Below, one piece after another: positions 49,196-60,672 of a stretch of 64,000 nucleotides of DNA. The notes below the pieces were generated by a model, which saw nothing but the letters and a program-made list of their open reading frames with translations, was not told the origin of the DNA and searched no databases. Numbering within the stretch: position 1 is the stretch's first letter; every line of letters begins with the position of its first letter. Source of the stretch: Panax quinquefolius (Eukaryota; Streptophyta; Magnoliopsida; Apiales; Araliaceae); NCBI GenBank assembly GCA_020205615.1, contig CM035163.1, positions 45,601,652-45,665,651 of the forward strand, in the 5' to 3' direction. Both the position numbers and the translations under genes were made by a program.

Positions 49196-49560
49196 AAATA
49201 CCAAAGAAAATGATATTCCATGACGAGTACAAAAGAAATGATATCTCATACGAGTATAATAGAATATACGAAACTGCAAATGGATTTTCACCCGCCATGC
49301 GGTAATCCACGTAGACAGATCATTTCCACAATTTAATAAAGAATGAATACGAAGGATCATTCACCATGCATCAGTAATCCACATAGACAGGTTATTCCAA
49401 TGAATAATAAAGAATGGAATAATGAAAGAATTCACCGGGCATTCGATAGATCAGACAGTAAAGGAGTTATTCCAATAGAATAATAAATAATGGAACCGTG
49501 TCATGCGTAATACGCGCAGCGATGTGATATTCCAATATAATAATAAAGAATGGAATAACA

Positions 49561-49782
49561 GAAGAATTTCACCATGTATGCGGTACTTTGCATAGACAGG
49601 TTATTCCAACATAATAATAAAGAATGGAATAACAGAAGAATTTCACCATGTATGCGGTACTTCGCATAGACAGGTTATTCCAACATAATAATAAAGAATG
49701 GAATAATAGAAGAATTTCACCATGTATACGGTATTTCGCATAGACAGGTGTTTCCAACATAATAATAAAGAATGGAATAACA
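49561..49782. repeat. Three near-identical 74-bp tandem repeats in LTR A3
   Basis: Units start GAAGAATTTCACCATGTAT at 49561, 49635 and 49709 and differ at only a few bases. More diverged units precede them from about 49260. The array lies downstream of the TATA box in LTR orientation. Confidence 0.95.
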
Positions 49783-50953
49783 GAAGCTCTCTTCATGAAT
49801 ACGAAAGAAATAATACCCCTTACCTCAGAAGAAGACTGGATACTGGAATAGTGAGGTAGCAGACTTCTCTTCTTCTTTCTCTCTATAATTTCTCTCTATA
49901 ATAATTGCTCTATAGCTTTAGTGAATTGGTGAGAAATGAAGGAAGAATGAGCTTCTATTTATAGGAAAATATAGTTTCAATAATTGCACGTTTTGGGGCT
50001 CGAAATATTACAGTATAATGCCTTCCTCTTTTCCTTCATTTTTAATTTAGTCCTGCAAGTATTATCAAACTTGCACCACCTCCCCTAATAGTAAATAATG
50101 TGAATCAATAGTTCAATCATGTGATTCAATAGTTAAATCATGTGAAAATACGAATAATAGTATAGTACCTCCATCTTTAACTTAGTCATGCAAGTATTAT
50201 CAATCTTGCAACAACTCCCCTAATAGTACATGAATGTGAATCAATAGTACACACATGTGAACAAATAGTTATAATCATGTGAATTAATAACAATTAATTC
50301 CTCATTTATCCGATTAATTATCTGATAACTTCCAAACATCAATTATTATCAAAATAGATGTCGATTTCCACTAACACTAATAATTCCCACACAATGGAAC
50401 TATCAATTTCATCTTTAATTAACACAAACTTATTCATCATTAATATTATAACTCACCATATTTAACAACCAGGTCGTTCCCAGGAAAGAGGGGGCTTTCT
50501 GATAAGGATTTCTCCTTATTGGCACGCAATTAGGTGACCAAACCTCTTCTTGACAGAACTTCTAGACATTGTCAATATTGTAAATAATAATATGAATAAC
50601 TTTGTCGTCTAAATTATTGATTTAATAATCTAACATATTATGCAGATGATACTGTGACAATAATTGAATCAATAATATGAGAGATATGATACAACAATTA
50701 CTGTAGCAATAATTGAGTATAACTGAGTGACTTCTCACGTAAGCATCAATAATCAATACCGTGTGCTACTATGCAACCACACGTATTACTATACTTTTAT
50801 CACCGATTATTTTATGACAACTTGTTTACTTTGAAAATTTTTCACATATCACCCTTAACTTTAACCTTTTATCAATTTAAACATTTACTAAATATAATAA
50901 TTATAAGAAAATTGAATACTTTCATTTCATAAAATTCGGGGTCTCACATTTTT

Positions 50954-51644
50954 AGCTGTACAATTAGCCTGTAAATCATATTTGTGGTGTTTGGATATCC
51001 TTCGATGGCTTTCATGCCTATAAGGTGCCCAACACTTATATGTATATTATTTTGTCGAAGATGCTTCGCATATTGAGAATAAAATCAAATCAAGTTGAAT
51101 ACGGAATAAAATGAAAGTATCAAAGTCCTCAATTACTATGTAAGCATAAGGGTTTGAAAACCTGTTTTCAAAACATCATTTCTGCAAATATTTCTTCAAA
51201 TTGAACTTTATACAAATCAAACCCTTTGTATATAGGTGCAAACGAGGCATATCACTACTTCCAAATAAATGCACTTAGGCCCAATTAACACACACACGCA
51301 CACACACACTTCAGATAAATTAGGGAATTGATAAGACGTGGTAATCGTGTTTTCACGGAAGTTGGGGGGTGCCTAACACCTTCCCCCCGCTTTATCAAGC
51401 CTCTGAACTCTATGAATCTCGGTTTCCAAGGCCTGTTAAACAGAGTCCAACAATTGGGCCTTTGTGTAAACCTTTTCATATTCAGTTGAATTGGTACAAT
51501 AATTTCAAAACTACCAATTGGAGACTCTGAATTTTCAAATCGTCCATTTTGTGTCGAATTCTTTTCAAACTCGCCCTTTCAAACAAAATTTAACACATAG
51601 AAAACATAAAGGGTAAAAAAGGAATTCTAAGAAAAGGGAAAAAT
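50954..51644 (+). mobile_element. TatC 5' LTR, last piece
   Basis: It aligns with the U5 end of the TatB LTR (GTGTTTGGATATCCTTCGATGGCTTTCATGCC; GCAAACGAGGCATATCACTACTTCC). It ends about AAAAGGGAAAAA next to the PBS. The exact last base is uncertain because it lacks the CGACA seen in TatB. Confidence 0.8.
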
Positions 51645-52400
51645 GGCGACTCCGATGGGGACAGTAGAGGGTTTAAGCCGTATTTTAAACTTTTTAAAAA
51701 CCCTTCTTATCTACTTGTGTGTGAATGATGTCTTTACATTGAATGGATATAAATGAATGCTTTATTTACTGCACTTTAGTGCCTTGCACAATCTCTACAT
51801 TTTGTATTAGTGCTTCACATAATTTCATCATTTCATACAGTGAGACACGATGTATGTGAATGTATGTTGTGTAATTCCTCCACTAGGAGGCAAACTCGTC
51901 GGTGTTTGATTATTGGACTCAATGGAGAATAATCCCACGAGGCTCAGGAAAGGCACCACTCAGATTCGCTCCAATTGAAAGATCAGATTAACTTCCCATC
52001 CAGTAAATTGCGATGATCTAGGGACCTTCATGCCGAAAAGCCATGAGAGTAGCCTAAGATAGGTCAACCTCTAATAAACCAAACGCGAAGGGGAGTCTCT
52101 TCATACCTTTCCCTTTCAATTCCATTTTGATTCAATGTAAATTACAATTCCATCTAAATAAAAGAAAAAAATGTGAATATACATTCCATTCCCTATCAAA
52201 ACGTGTCATGTTATCTTGTCATCAAAACAATTGACATCTATTTTGCAGGAAAACATTAAAAATCCCTTAAAATAGAGACATTGCATATCGTGCAAACTAT
52301 TAGTGTTTATCCAGACTAAACTACATAATCTATTTATAGGGAAATAATTGATACCGTTATCCGTTCAAAGTCTAAAAAGGCACTAAGCCCACTTTCAGAC
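51645..52400 (+). other. TatC primer binding site and leader
   Basis: TGGCGACTCCGATGGGGA (51645-51662) is the PBS. The leader matches TatB 8425-9151, including the hairpin CCTCC-ACTA-GGAGG (51877-51890). No reading frame of note is present. Confidence 0.75.
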
Positions 52401-53694
52401 ATGGTTGCAACTGCCCAACCTGAATCTACTCCTGTTTCTCGAGAGGAGTTTGAGTGACTAAGAAACCAGATAGTAAAAATAGCTGTCTTTTTGAAAGAAC
52501 AAAACAAAAAGACTCAGGGTCAACAAATACCCAGTCAAATAGAAACCTCTGCACAAGGAGGAAGTCAAGGTACTGATAAGAAAGAAAAGGAAGTACAGAT
52601 ACCTGAACCTCAAACCGAAAAACCCAACAAAACCTCTGAAATCACCAATCTGAAAGAAGACTGAGAAACTAGTGATATTCGAAAGAAAGTTTAGCAAATG
52701 GAAGAAACTATCCGGCCAATCAAAGGGACTGGAACGTATGAAAGCATGACTTATTTAGACCTTTGAATCTTTCCTGGGGTTCATTATCCAGCTAATTTCA
52801 AAACTCCTAATTTTGAAAAATATAATGGATTGGAAGATCCTTACACTCATTTTAAATTGTTCATTGGAGAACTTGGATCCTATGTCGTGGATGAAAAATT
52901 GAGAATGTAGTTATTTCAGAAGAGTCTGACTGGAGAGGCTAGAACATGGTATACCAGATTGGATAATTTCAAAATCTATATCTGGAAGAATTAGCCCATG
53001 CTTTTCTAAACCAATACTGTTTTCAATGACAAATGGCTCCAGATCGATATCAAATTACCAAAGTTAAAAAGCAGAATACTGAGTCATTCAAAGAATATGC
53101 CCAAAGATGGAGACGTCTGGCTACTCAAGTAATCCCATCAATGACAGAAACTGAGATGGTAATGACCTTCATTGACATATAAGAAGCTCCATTCTATGAG
53201 AGGGTCCTCGCCGACATTGGAAAATTATTCTTAGAAATGATTAAACACAGAGAAATGTCTGAGATGGGGTTAAAGTTTGGAAAGATTTAAAAATCTCGCT
53301 GCTTTAGAAGCCATGGCTGAGCACATTCAAGTTGGAAATTATGGGAATAACCCTCAATGGGTTCATAAAAAGAAAGAAGAAGATGTATCCTTGGTACTGC
53401 AAGAACAAACTCAGAGAGGCAATCAAAATTTGCTCATTCAAAGGAAAAATTATTCCCCTTTTCAAGCATCTGTATAATCCTCAAATCCTCTATTGCAAAA
53501 AGTTGGAGAGGTCAGGCGTCAAAGAGTTTTCCCACCCTTATGGGACTCATTGGAAAGTATACTCAAGCGTCTGACAACACAGAAGAAAATTGTCCAACTC
53601 CTTCCTCCACCCAATCTAAGTGGAAGGAATTTTGATACAAGCAAGAAATGTGCTTATCATTCTGGAGCTCCGGGGCATGATAAACAAGATTGTT
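52401..53694 (+). pseudogene. TatC gag remnant, first part
   Basis: It starts MVATAQPESTPVSREEFE, then a stop, and is homologous to the TatB gag along its length: LFQKSLTGEARTWYTRLDNF, PSMTETEMVMTFIDI and APFYERVLADIGK. It ends in the knuckle CAYHSGAPGHDKQDC. Several stops differ from those in TatB, but the TAA at 53180-53182 falls on the same codon as the TAA at 9914-9916. ChrG has inserted directly after the last Cys of the knuckle. Confidence 0.85.
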
Positions 53695-54123
53695 TGTGAC
53701 GCCCCCAAAACAGGTATACATCACCCATCTTGAGTCGCCAGATACATAGTACATAAATTTAAATACAACTTAATTATACAACAGTTGTGTAAAATACGAC
53801 AAAATATAGCTGAGAGTTTAAACAAGAATATTGTCATCTAGATAATATCCACACTCAATGGTGTCCTCATTACAATTATTATCACATTATTCCGTAGAAT
53901 AGTGAGGACTACTAAAGCCATTTATCCTGGACCATCACTCCATTCCCCGATAAAAAGAATATTCCCCGACCAAACGAATATTTTATAACGACTTGCATAC
54001 TTTGTAAAAATTTTCACATAATACCCTTAACTTTAACCATTTATCAATTTAACCATTTACGAAATAAAATAATAATTATAAGAAAATTGAATACTTTCAT
54101 TTCATAAAATTTGGGGTCTTACA
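53695..54123 (-). mobile_element. ChrG 3' LTR (left), promoter-less
   Basis: It runs from TGTGACGCCCCC to GGGGTCTTACA. The join falls in CATTCCCCGA near 53941-53950. In longer LTRs the motif CCCCGAC occurs on both sides of the missing part, pointing to deletion between short direct repeats. The TATA box region of the family is gone. About 16 differences from the right LTR are mostly transitions. Confidence 0.9.
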
Positions 54124-55010
54124 ATCTCCCCTCCTTATGAAATTTCGCCCTCAAAATTTATGTACGTACCTGGTATGCCGAAGAGGTGAGGATACCTTGA
54201 CTTTATTTCATATTCCAACTCTTGAGGTATAACCTTTGAGTGTTGAATATGATCCTTCTTATCCAAGATTTTAATACGTATCTCCTCATACGTTAAATAT
54301 TCTGCTATCTCATCTGGTTCTAATTCAATAATGTGGTTTGGGTCGTCCACATATTTACGTAACATCGATACGTGAAAAATGTTATGAACACGCGATATAC
54401 TTGGCGGTAAACGAGTCTATAGGCCACAGTTCCTACTCGATCGAGGATTTCAAATAGACTAATAAAATCAAGGGTTGAGATTTCCTCTCTTCATCGAGTC
54501 TTGCTTCTAGAATAACACCCTTTTGAACCTTCTTCTTCACATTCATCAACTCCGGGTGTGTAACTTGAGCTGCCTTTAACTTTATCGATTAAAGTCGATT
54601 CTACTCGTATAGTTGATATCACTACGTGGGTCCCTAGAGTCTTTAACTCTATCTTCATCATTTGTAAGTTATATGAAATGGGTTTTTGTGTTAACAACAT
54701 CGCACTCGTAAACGCATACGATCTTCTACTCAACGCGTCAACTACCACGTTCGCTCTTCCACGATGATATTGAATGGTATGGTCGTAATCTTCAACAGCT
54801 CGAGCCAACGTCTTTGGCGCATAATACGTTCGTTCTAGGTGAAGAAATATTTAAGGGTTTTAGAAATGGGTTTTGTACTGGGGTCAATACAAATTTCGAT
54901 TTCACACTCTGGGGTAGGCCAAGAAGTTCTTCAAAGAATACGTCAGGAAATTTATTAACAATAGAAATGTTATTCAAAACTGTGACTCTCATCCAAGACT
55001 TGGATAACAT
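54124..55010 (-). pseudogene. ChrG pol remnant
   Basis: From right to left on the minus strand: an RT start with INKFPDVFFEELLGLP-like text (54792-55010); then directly the RNase H end DYDHTIQYHRGRANVVVDAL (54491-54808); then an integrase C-terminal and pre-chromodomain tail (MLRKYVDDPNHIIELEPDE, 54135-54365). The RT catalytic part and integrase core are absent. The polypurine tract is at 54124-54139. Confidence 0.8.
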
Positions 55011-55122
55011 GTCACATTGATACCTATCAACTTGCCATCGTTATTCATGACGTCCCCTACGGATATTCTGGCTTTGATGTATTCCAAGACTTGGAAGTCA
55101 CCAGCGAAAGGCTCGGGGCTCT

Positions 55123-55344
55123 TTACTTATGGCTTGATATGACAATGATTGACTTTAGTGGTTTGGTTGCTTGAATTCGCATAACAGGTTGGTTAGGAGT
55201 ATGAAAGCTAACAACCTTATGAAAACAATCGATTTTGGCATGATGAGTAGTTAACCAATCGATTCCTAAAATCACATCAAGGGAAAGTATTTTAAAAGAG
55301 ATAAGATCGACAGGTAACGTGAAAGTGTCGATTTGAATCAACAA
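55123..55344 (-). pseudogene. ChrG protease C-terminal piece
   Basis: The minus-strand frame has FTLPVDLISFKILSLDVI then LGIDWLTTHHAKIDC, the usual end of a chromovirus protease before RT. ChrH has the same segment but lacks the GIDW part. Confidence 0.8.
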
Positions 55345-55559
55345 TATTTATAAACAATGGAGGTAACGAAGGTTTCTACTAACGAAGTTTCAACCAATAA
55401 GTTAAAGTCTAACTTCTCTCGGGGTCAAATTTAAACGTTGAAAGCGCAAGCAAGATAAAAGAATGAGTAGAACCGTGGATCTAATAAGGTATAGACTTCA
55501 AAGAATTTATAATTAACTAACCCGTGTGCTAACTTTGTTCGGTTACTCGCTTTGAGAAG

Positions 55560-56743
55560 TCACGAAAAACGCCTCTCCTGAAAACCACCAATTTTTTTTT
55601 GTCCGTATTCGCCTTTGGTGCCACTTGTCCAAATTGACTTGACTTTGGTGCACGACAAAAATCGGGCTAGGTGACCTTCTTTTCCATAATTGTAACATGC
55701 TTTGGGCGCATCATGCGACTTTTGAATCGATATGTCCTCCTTCCGCATTTGAAGCATACAATTGGTGGTCGTTCTCCTTCCTTGAAAATGGGTGTTGGTG
55801 CTGCTGTCTTCCCATCGTTGTTGAACCTTCTTTTCTTAAAATTTCCACTCCTATTATCTTGGCCATGATTACCACCGAAGTGGTTACCATTCTTGGCATG
55901 ATAATTTCCCCCACGATGGTTATCATTGTTTCGATGGTCGTTGCCACTGGTACGATTATTATCGTGTTGTTGCTCGTTATCTTTTCGTTGGGCTGGCTCA
56001 TTATCGCGCTCCAATAACTGAGCCCTATTCACTACATCTGAATATAAACAAAGTTTATGAGAAATGAGGTATTGATGTATATCGGGTTTCAAAATTCTTA
56101 GAAACATTCGCGTCATTCGCTCTTCATTATCGACCAAATATAATGCAAACTGGGATAACTCCGCAAATTTAGCCTCGTATTGTGACACGGTCATATTATT
56201 TAGCTCCAACTTGATAAAATCCACCTCCTTCATGTGACGAATACTTTCGGGAAAGTACTTGTCGTTGAACAGCTCTTGGAACTTCTCCCAAGGCATCTTG
56301 AGTGCATCAGGCTGGGTACATTTTACAGATTCCCACTAGTAATCTGCCTCTTCACGCAACATAAAGGTGGCAAAGGGAACCTTTTGCTCCTTGGAGCATC
56401 CCAAGACATCAAATATCTTTGTGATCTACTTTAACCATGTCTCCGCCTTAAGTGGTTCTGGCTTTCCCAAAAACTCTGGCGGTCCCAGCTCCTTGAACTG
56501 CTTAGCGATGACCATCCGAGAGTTTCTAGTGTTTCCACCTACATTTTGAACAGGAGTCTCTTTCGCCTGATGTTACATGAATTGTATAAAGCCTCTGAAC
56601 ATCCCATCCTTCATCATCTGATCGGTGTTGTTATTTACCTGAGGATTATTATCTTCCTGTTGCACATTATCCTGGGTATTGATCGTTGGTGACTCAATGG
56701 TCTCATGTGCTTCATTGCTGATCTCAACATTTTCAGATGCCAT
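55560..56743 (-). pseudogene. ChrG gag
   Basis: The start is the ATG at 56743 (MASENVEISNEAHETIESPT), with a frameshift before the long piece 55667-56296. That piece has FNDKYFPESIRHMKEVDF, MTVSQYEAKFAELSQF and MTRMFLRILKPDIHQYL, then an Asn/His-rich linker and the knuckle CFKCGRR. A second knuckle CYNYGKEGHLARF (55560-55757) has Tyr for its second Cys. This is the best preserved gag in the window. Confidence 0.85.
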
Positions 56744-56911
56744 TTTCAAACACTGTCACAAAACAAGGGTTAATTAAAATATCACATATTATCCCTATAC
56801 TCTGCCCGACCAATTAAATACCAAATAAACTTAGGTAGGTCATACTAGCGAAGGAATTCCCCATCTCTCCCCTCATAGTTTTTGTCTCACATCTCAGCCA
56901 GGGATCATATT

Positions 56912-56930
56912 CCTAAGCTTTGATACCAAC
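56912..56930 (-). other. ChrG primer binding site
   Basis: TTGGTATCAAAGCTTAGG on the minus strand abuts the 5' LTR and resembles the initiator-methionine tRNA site TGGTATCAGAGC. Confidence 0.75.
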
Positions 56931-57358
56931 TGTGATGCCCCCAAAACAGGTATACATCACCCATCTTGAGTCGCTAGATACATGGTACATAAATTCAAAT
57001 ACAACTTAATTATAGAACAGTCGTGTAAAATATGACAAAACATAGCTGAGAGTTTAAACAAGAATATTGTCATCTAGACAATATCCACACTCAATGGTGT
57101 CCTCATTACAATTATTATCACATTATTCCGTAGAATAGTGAGGACTACTAAAGTCATTTATCCTGGACCATCACTCCATTCCCCGACAAAAGAATATTTC
57201 CCGACCAAACAAATATTTTATAACAACTTGCATACTTTGTAAAAATTTTCACATATCACCCTTAACTTTAACCATTTATCAATTTAACCATTTACGAAAT
57301 AAAATAATAATTATAAGAAAATTGAATACTTTCATTTCATAAAATTTGGGGTCTTACA
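56931..57358 (-). mobile_element. ChrG 5' LTR (right), promoter-less
   Basis: This 428-bp LTR carries the same internal join as the left LTR (near 57177-57186), so the deletion predates this insertion. The TSD TTGTT follows directly. Confidence 0.9.
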
Positions 57359-57363
57359 TTGTT

Positions 57364-58213
57364 GGTCTCTCAAACACAAAATCCAGGATCTGATAGACAG
57401 TAGTGAGATCGTGGTAACAAATCCAGAGCATCCACATGTGCAAGATAACTCTCTATCTCAACATAAGGAAGTGAATGTCAATATGATCAGTAGAGGGAGT
57501 GGAGAAAGTTTCAATTACCTTAAATATGTAGGTGATTATCCCTAAACCACCAAATATAAATTCTGATAAGTGGGATTATTTAGAATTTCGATTTATAATA
57601 GAGCAAGAAATCAAGTTTATCAAAGAACGGGTTGATTAACTAGCAGAATTGGTGATACATCAACACCAAGTAACTCGATAGCTGATCAGTCAGGGGAATA
57701 CAAGTCTCTTCTCCCTTATAACAAGGAATCAACAAAAAGTCTAAGAGAATGAAACTTTGGAAGAAAAACTTGCAAGGAAAGTAAGATCCCAGGCTATTCA
57801 GGACTATGCAGACCAAAGGAAGTTTACTCCTTTGGGTTAACCAATGGAAGAAATCCTGCAGATGTTGATCAATGAAGAGAAGATCACAGCACTGTTACCC
57901 CCAATAAATCCACGTTCCAAGAGATTTGATGCTACCGGGGTCTGTGATCAATACCACTCCAATACTCGGGGTTATAGCATTAAAAGTTATTGGGCACTTT
58001 GTCATCTAATCCAGGATATGATTGACAGCGGTGACCTACAAATGGTAAATAATGATACTTTATTGCCTGAAGAAGAGAAGTTATTTCCTCCAGGAATATA
58101 GAGATGAAGGGAAGTTATAGCAGTCATATCCTTTGAAGGAGACTTGTCTGCAACACCTCTTGCAATCCAAAGAATGAAGGTTAACGGAGTAAAGAACCCT
58201 TTGAAGGTGGCTG
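57364..58213 (+). pseudogene. TatC gag remnant, second part
   Basis: It resumes after ChrG with the Trp that follows the knuckle, then SLKHKIQDLIDS. The second module is MEEILQMLINEEKITALLPP then VCDQYHSNTRGYSIKSYWAL and LIQDMIDSGDL (57844-58101), matching TatB 10890-11080 with the Cys before Trp replaced by Tyr. It ends at VNGVKNPLKVAV where CopF2 has inserted. Confidence 0.8.
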
Positions 58214-60672
58214 TGTTAGGTTTGTAATATTCATGAACATAATCAAATTGCACAAAATAAGTGGAAACGTGGAAAATCATAGTTTTAAAATTTTACAAAC
58301 TATATACCCAGATCATCCTTTATGCACAATTATTAATTAAACAAAAAAGAAAGAACAAGAATCATACCCTTGAAGATCCGAGCTTCCTCAGGTACAAGTT
58401 CACCTCCAATCCTTTTCGCGTTCAACTTGAATCCACCGGGTTTGGTTCCTTCTTTTGATCAACGTTAGCCACCCAAGTGTTTGGCCTCTAGAGGTGATCC
58501 ACCAAGGAAGAAGAAAGATTCAAGAAAATGGGTGTTTGGCAAAACCCTAGTTTTTCTATCTCATAGAAAAGGAGCGTACTCTCCAACAATTGGAATCACG
58601 TATTCACGTGTTGTGAAAGTGTCAACCTCCTCACCCATAATAAGACTCCTCTTATTTATAGATGTAGGCAACCCTCCTTAACAATTAAGGAATTGAGTTT
58701 TATTTAATTAATTAAATTCTTTTAATTAATTAAGCTCCCTAATCTTATTAGGGATAATTAATTAAAAAATAATAATGTAATATTCATGAACGCAATCAAA
58801 TTGCAAAAAAAATATACTAAACTTATTATTAAAATCCATTAAGTTTAAATAATTTCCTTTTACCATATACCCTTTTGTCACCCTTTATGCACAATTATTA
58901 ATTAAACGAAAAGATAAAAAATAAAAATCATACAAACCATATAGATCGACCTTTTATGCTTCCTTAATTAACAAAAAGTTCACCTCCAAATCATACCTTC
59001 GAAGCTCAACTTGAATCCACCTCGGCTTGGTTCCTTCTTTCGAATCAACGCTAGCCACCCAAATGTTTGGCCTCTTGGGAGGTGATCCACCAAGGAAGAA
59101 GAAAATTCAAGAAGATGGGGTATTGGCTAAACCCTAGTTTTCTATCTCTATAGAAAAGGTGTACTCTCCAACAATTGGAATTATTACGTATGTTGAAAAA
59201 GTCAACAACCCATACCACCCATAATAAGACTCTCTTATTTATAGATGTGGGCAACCCACCTTAACAATTAAGGAATTGGGTTTTAATTAATTAAATCTTT
59301 TAATTAATTAAGCTCCCTAATCTTATTAGGGATAATTAATTAAACTCCTTTAACTAATTTTCCTTCCTAATCCAATTAGGAATAAATGAGAGTACTTATA
59401 TTAAATTAATTCCTAAACTCTTTAGAAATTAAAATAATAATAATTGTAATAATATTAATAAGACTCTCTTATTAATTTATATTTAATATTTCTAAAATAT
59501 TAAATAATAATATTAAGCTATTTAATTTATTCTATCACCATAGATTAAATTAAATATACTTAACATATTATTACGATTATGCCATTAACTTCTTAAATAA
59601 TTATTCTTCCTTTTATGGTGTGACCCTTTAGGTTCTCCATATTAAACCTATTTGGAATAAATCAATTAGAACAATTCTAATCTTATTTAAATAAATAAAT
59701 TAAACAATTAATTTATTTAAATAAATAATATTTATTCTACAATAGGGATAAGCCTCCCAATGCATCAACGACTTTCCGTATAATATAGATTTCAACATTA
59801 ATCATTAAAGAACCTTTGAGTAAATAGTTACCGCATAATTCAATCCTTCCACCATACAATGTCCCAATTAAATATAAGACATGGAATTACCGCCAAGTCT
59901 TATTTTATTTAATTATATGTATTTCGATCTTAAATGCACAACTCCAAATAATGCAAATTAGAAACTCCTTTCTAATTTCATTCTCGCTTTAACCAAGGAC
60001 TACTGGGTTGTCATTTATCGAATCACATAGACATTTCTCTTCTTTTATTAGAAGTGGTAGATTCTTTATCGATCATACATTATCTCCATGTACAACTTAT
60101 TATACCCAAGCATACCTTTTGATATACCCTAAGGGTCTTAAGGAATAAGTCAAAGTATATAACTCATCATACACAAGATACTATGATGATCTCAAGTCCA
60201 AGGATTACTAGACTACTATCACTACAGAATTCCTATCGACAGCAAATAAAACTCCATTAGGTATTCCTTAGCGAGCCAATGCTCAAAGAACTTATTCTCT
60301 AATAAGCACCTACATACTTGCTTTAGTGTTCCACACAAATGATCATGAGATCAATCATCCTCATCCAACGAAAGCAAGCAACGATGTACCAATCTATCCG
60401 GATTCACTAATCCCCAATTTAGTAATCCAATGATTGGGAACTATTTTAGTTTTAAGCTTTCTAAGAATTTAGATCTCATTAGAATGATCATCATCATTAT
60501 TCTAAAAGCATCGCTTAAAACTATGGGTTTATCACATATTATAAAACAAAGATCATGTAGATAATTAAAAGCCTTTAATAAATTAATACTTTTTATTAAT
60601 AAATGAATAAGATTGTTACAAAGTATATGCTTTATCATCAAACATGATCGGGTTGTGTGCATATTACTTTCA
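58214..60672 (-). mobile_element. CopF2 3' LTR with duplicated head
   Basis: The LTR starts normally but is broken at about 58766, where a second LTR head (TGTAATATTCATGAACGCAATC at about 58778) restarts, lacking its first nine or so bases, and runs to TACTTTCA at 60672. The first head is about 555 bp. This is either a small tandem rearrangement or a second element inserted into the first LTR. Confidence 0.75.

Larger units (their letters stand above)
47699..50948 (-). mobile_element. Solo chromovirus LTR A3
   Basis: It is a complete 3250-bp LTR with TGTGA...TCACA ends and no internal coding sequence. The flanks TTTTC (47694-47698) and TTTTT (50949-50953) match 4 of 5, a likely aged TSD. It splits the TatC LTR. 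It holds conserved-loop hairpins (48430-48735), CGTGAATAGTACC-type repeats (48945-49195), a 74-bp tandem array and a minus-strand TATA box at 49956-49963. Confidence 0.88.
53695..57358 (-). mobile_element. ChrG: short-LTR, internally deleted chromovirus derivative
   Basis: A perfect TSD TTGTT (53690-53694 and 57359-57363) flanks this 3664-bp element. Its LTRs are 429 and 428 bp, but their outer and inner ends match the 2.8-3.3 kb LTRs of A3 and ChrH, so the middle is missing. Both LTRs carry the same join. The body has gag, protease, the start of RT, the end of RNase H and the integrase tail, without the RT or integrase core. It is non-autonomous. Confidence 0.93.

Noticed and set aside
48847..49360. 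Long overlapping minus-strand frames of about 120 codons in solo LTR A3
   Set aside because: They translate the GTGAATAGTA direct repeats in two frames; repeat phase keeps them open and no domain is visible.
55697..56017. Plus-strand hydrophobic frame opposite ChrG gag
   Set aside because: It is the complement of a low-complexity Asn/His-rich gag linker; the gag frame on the other strand is recognisable.
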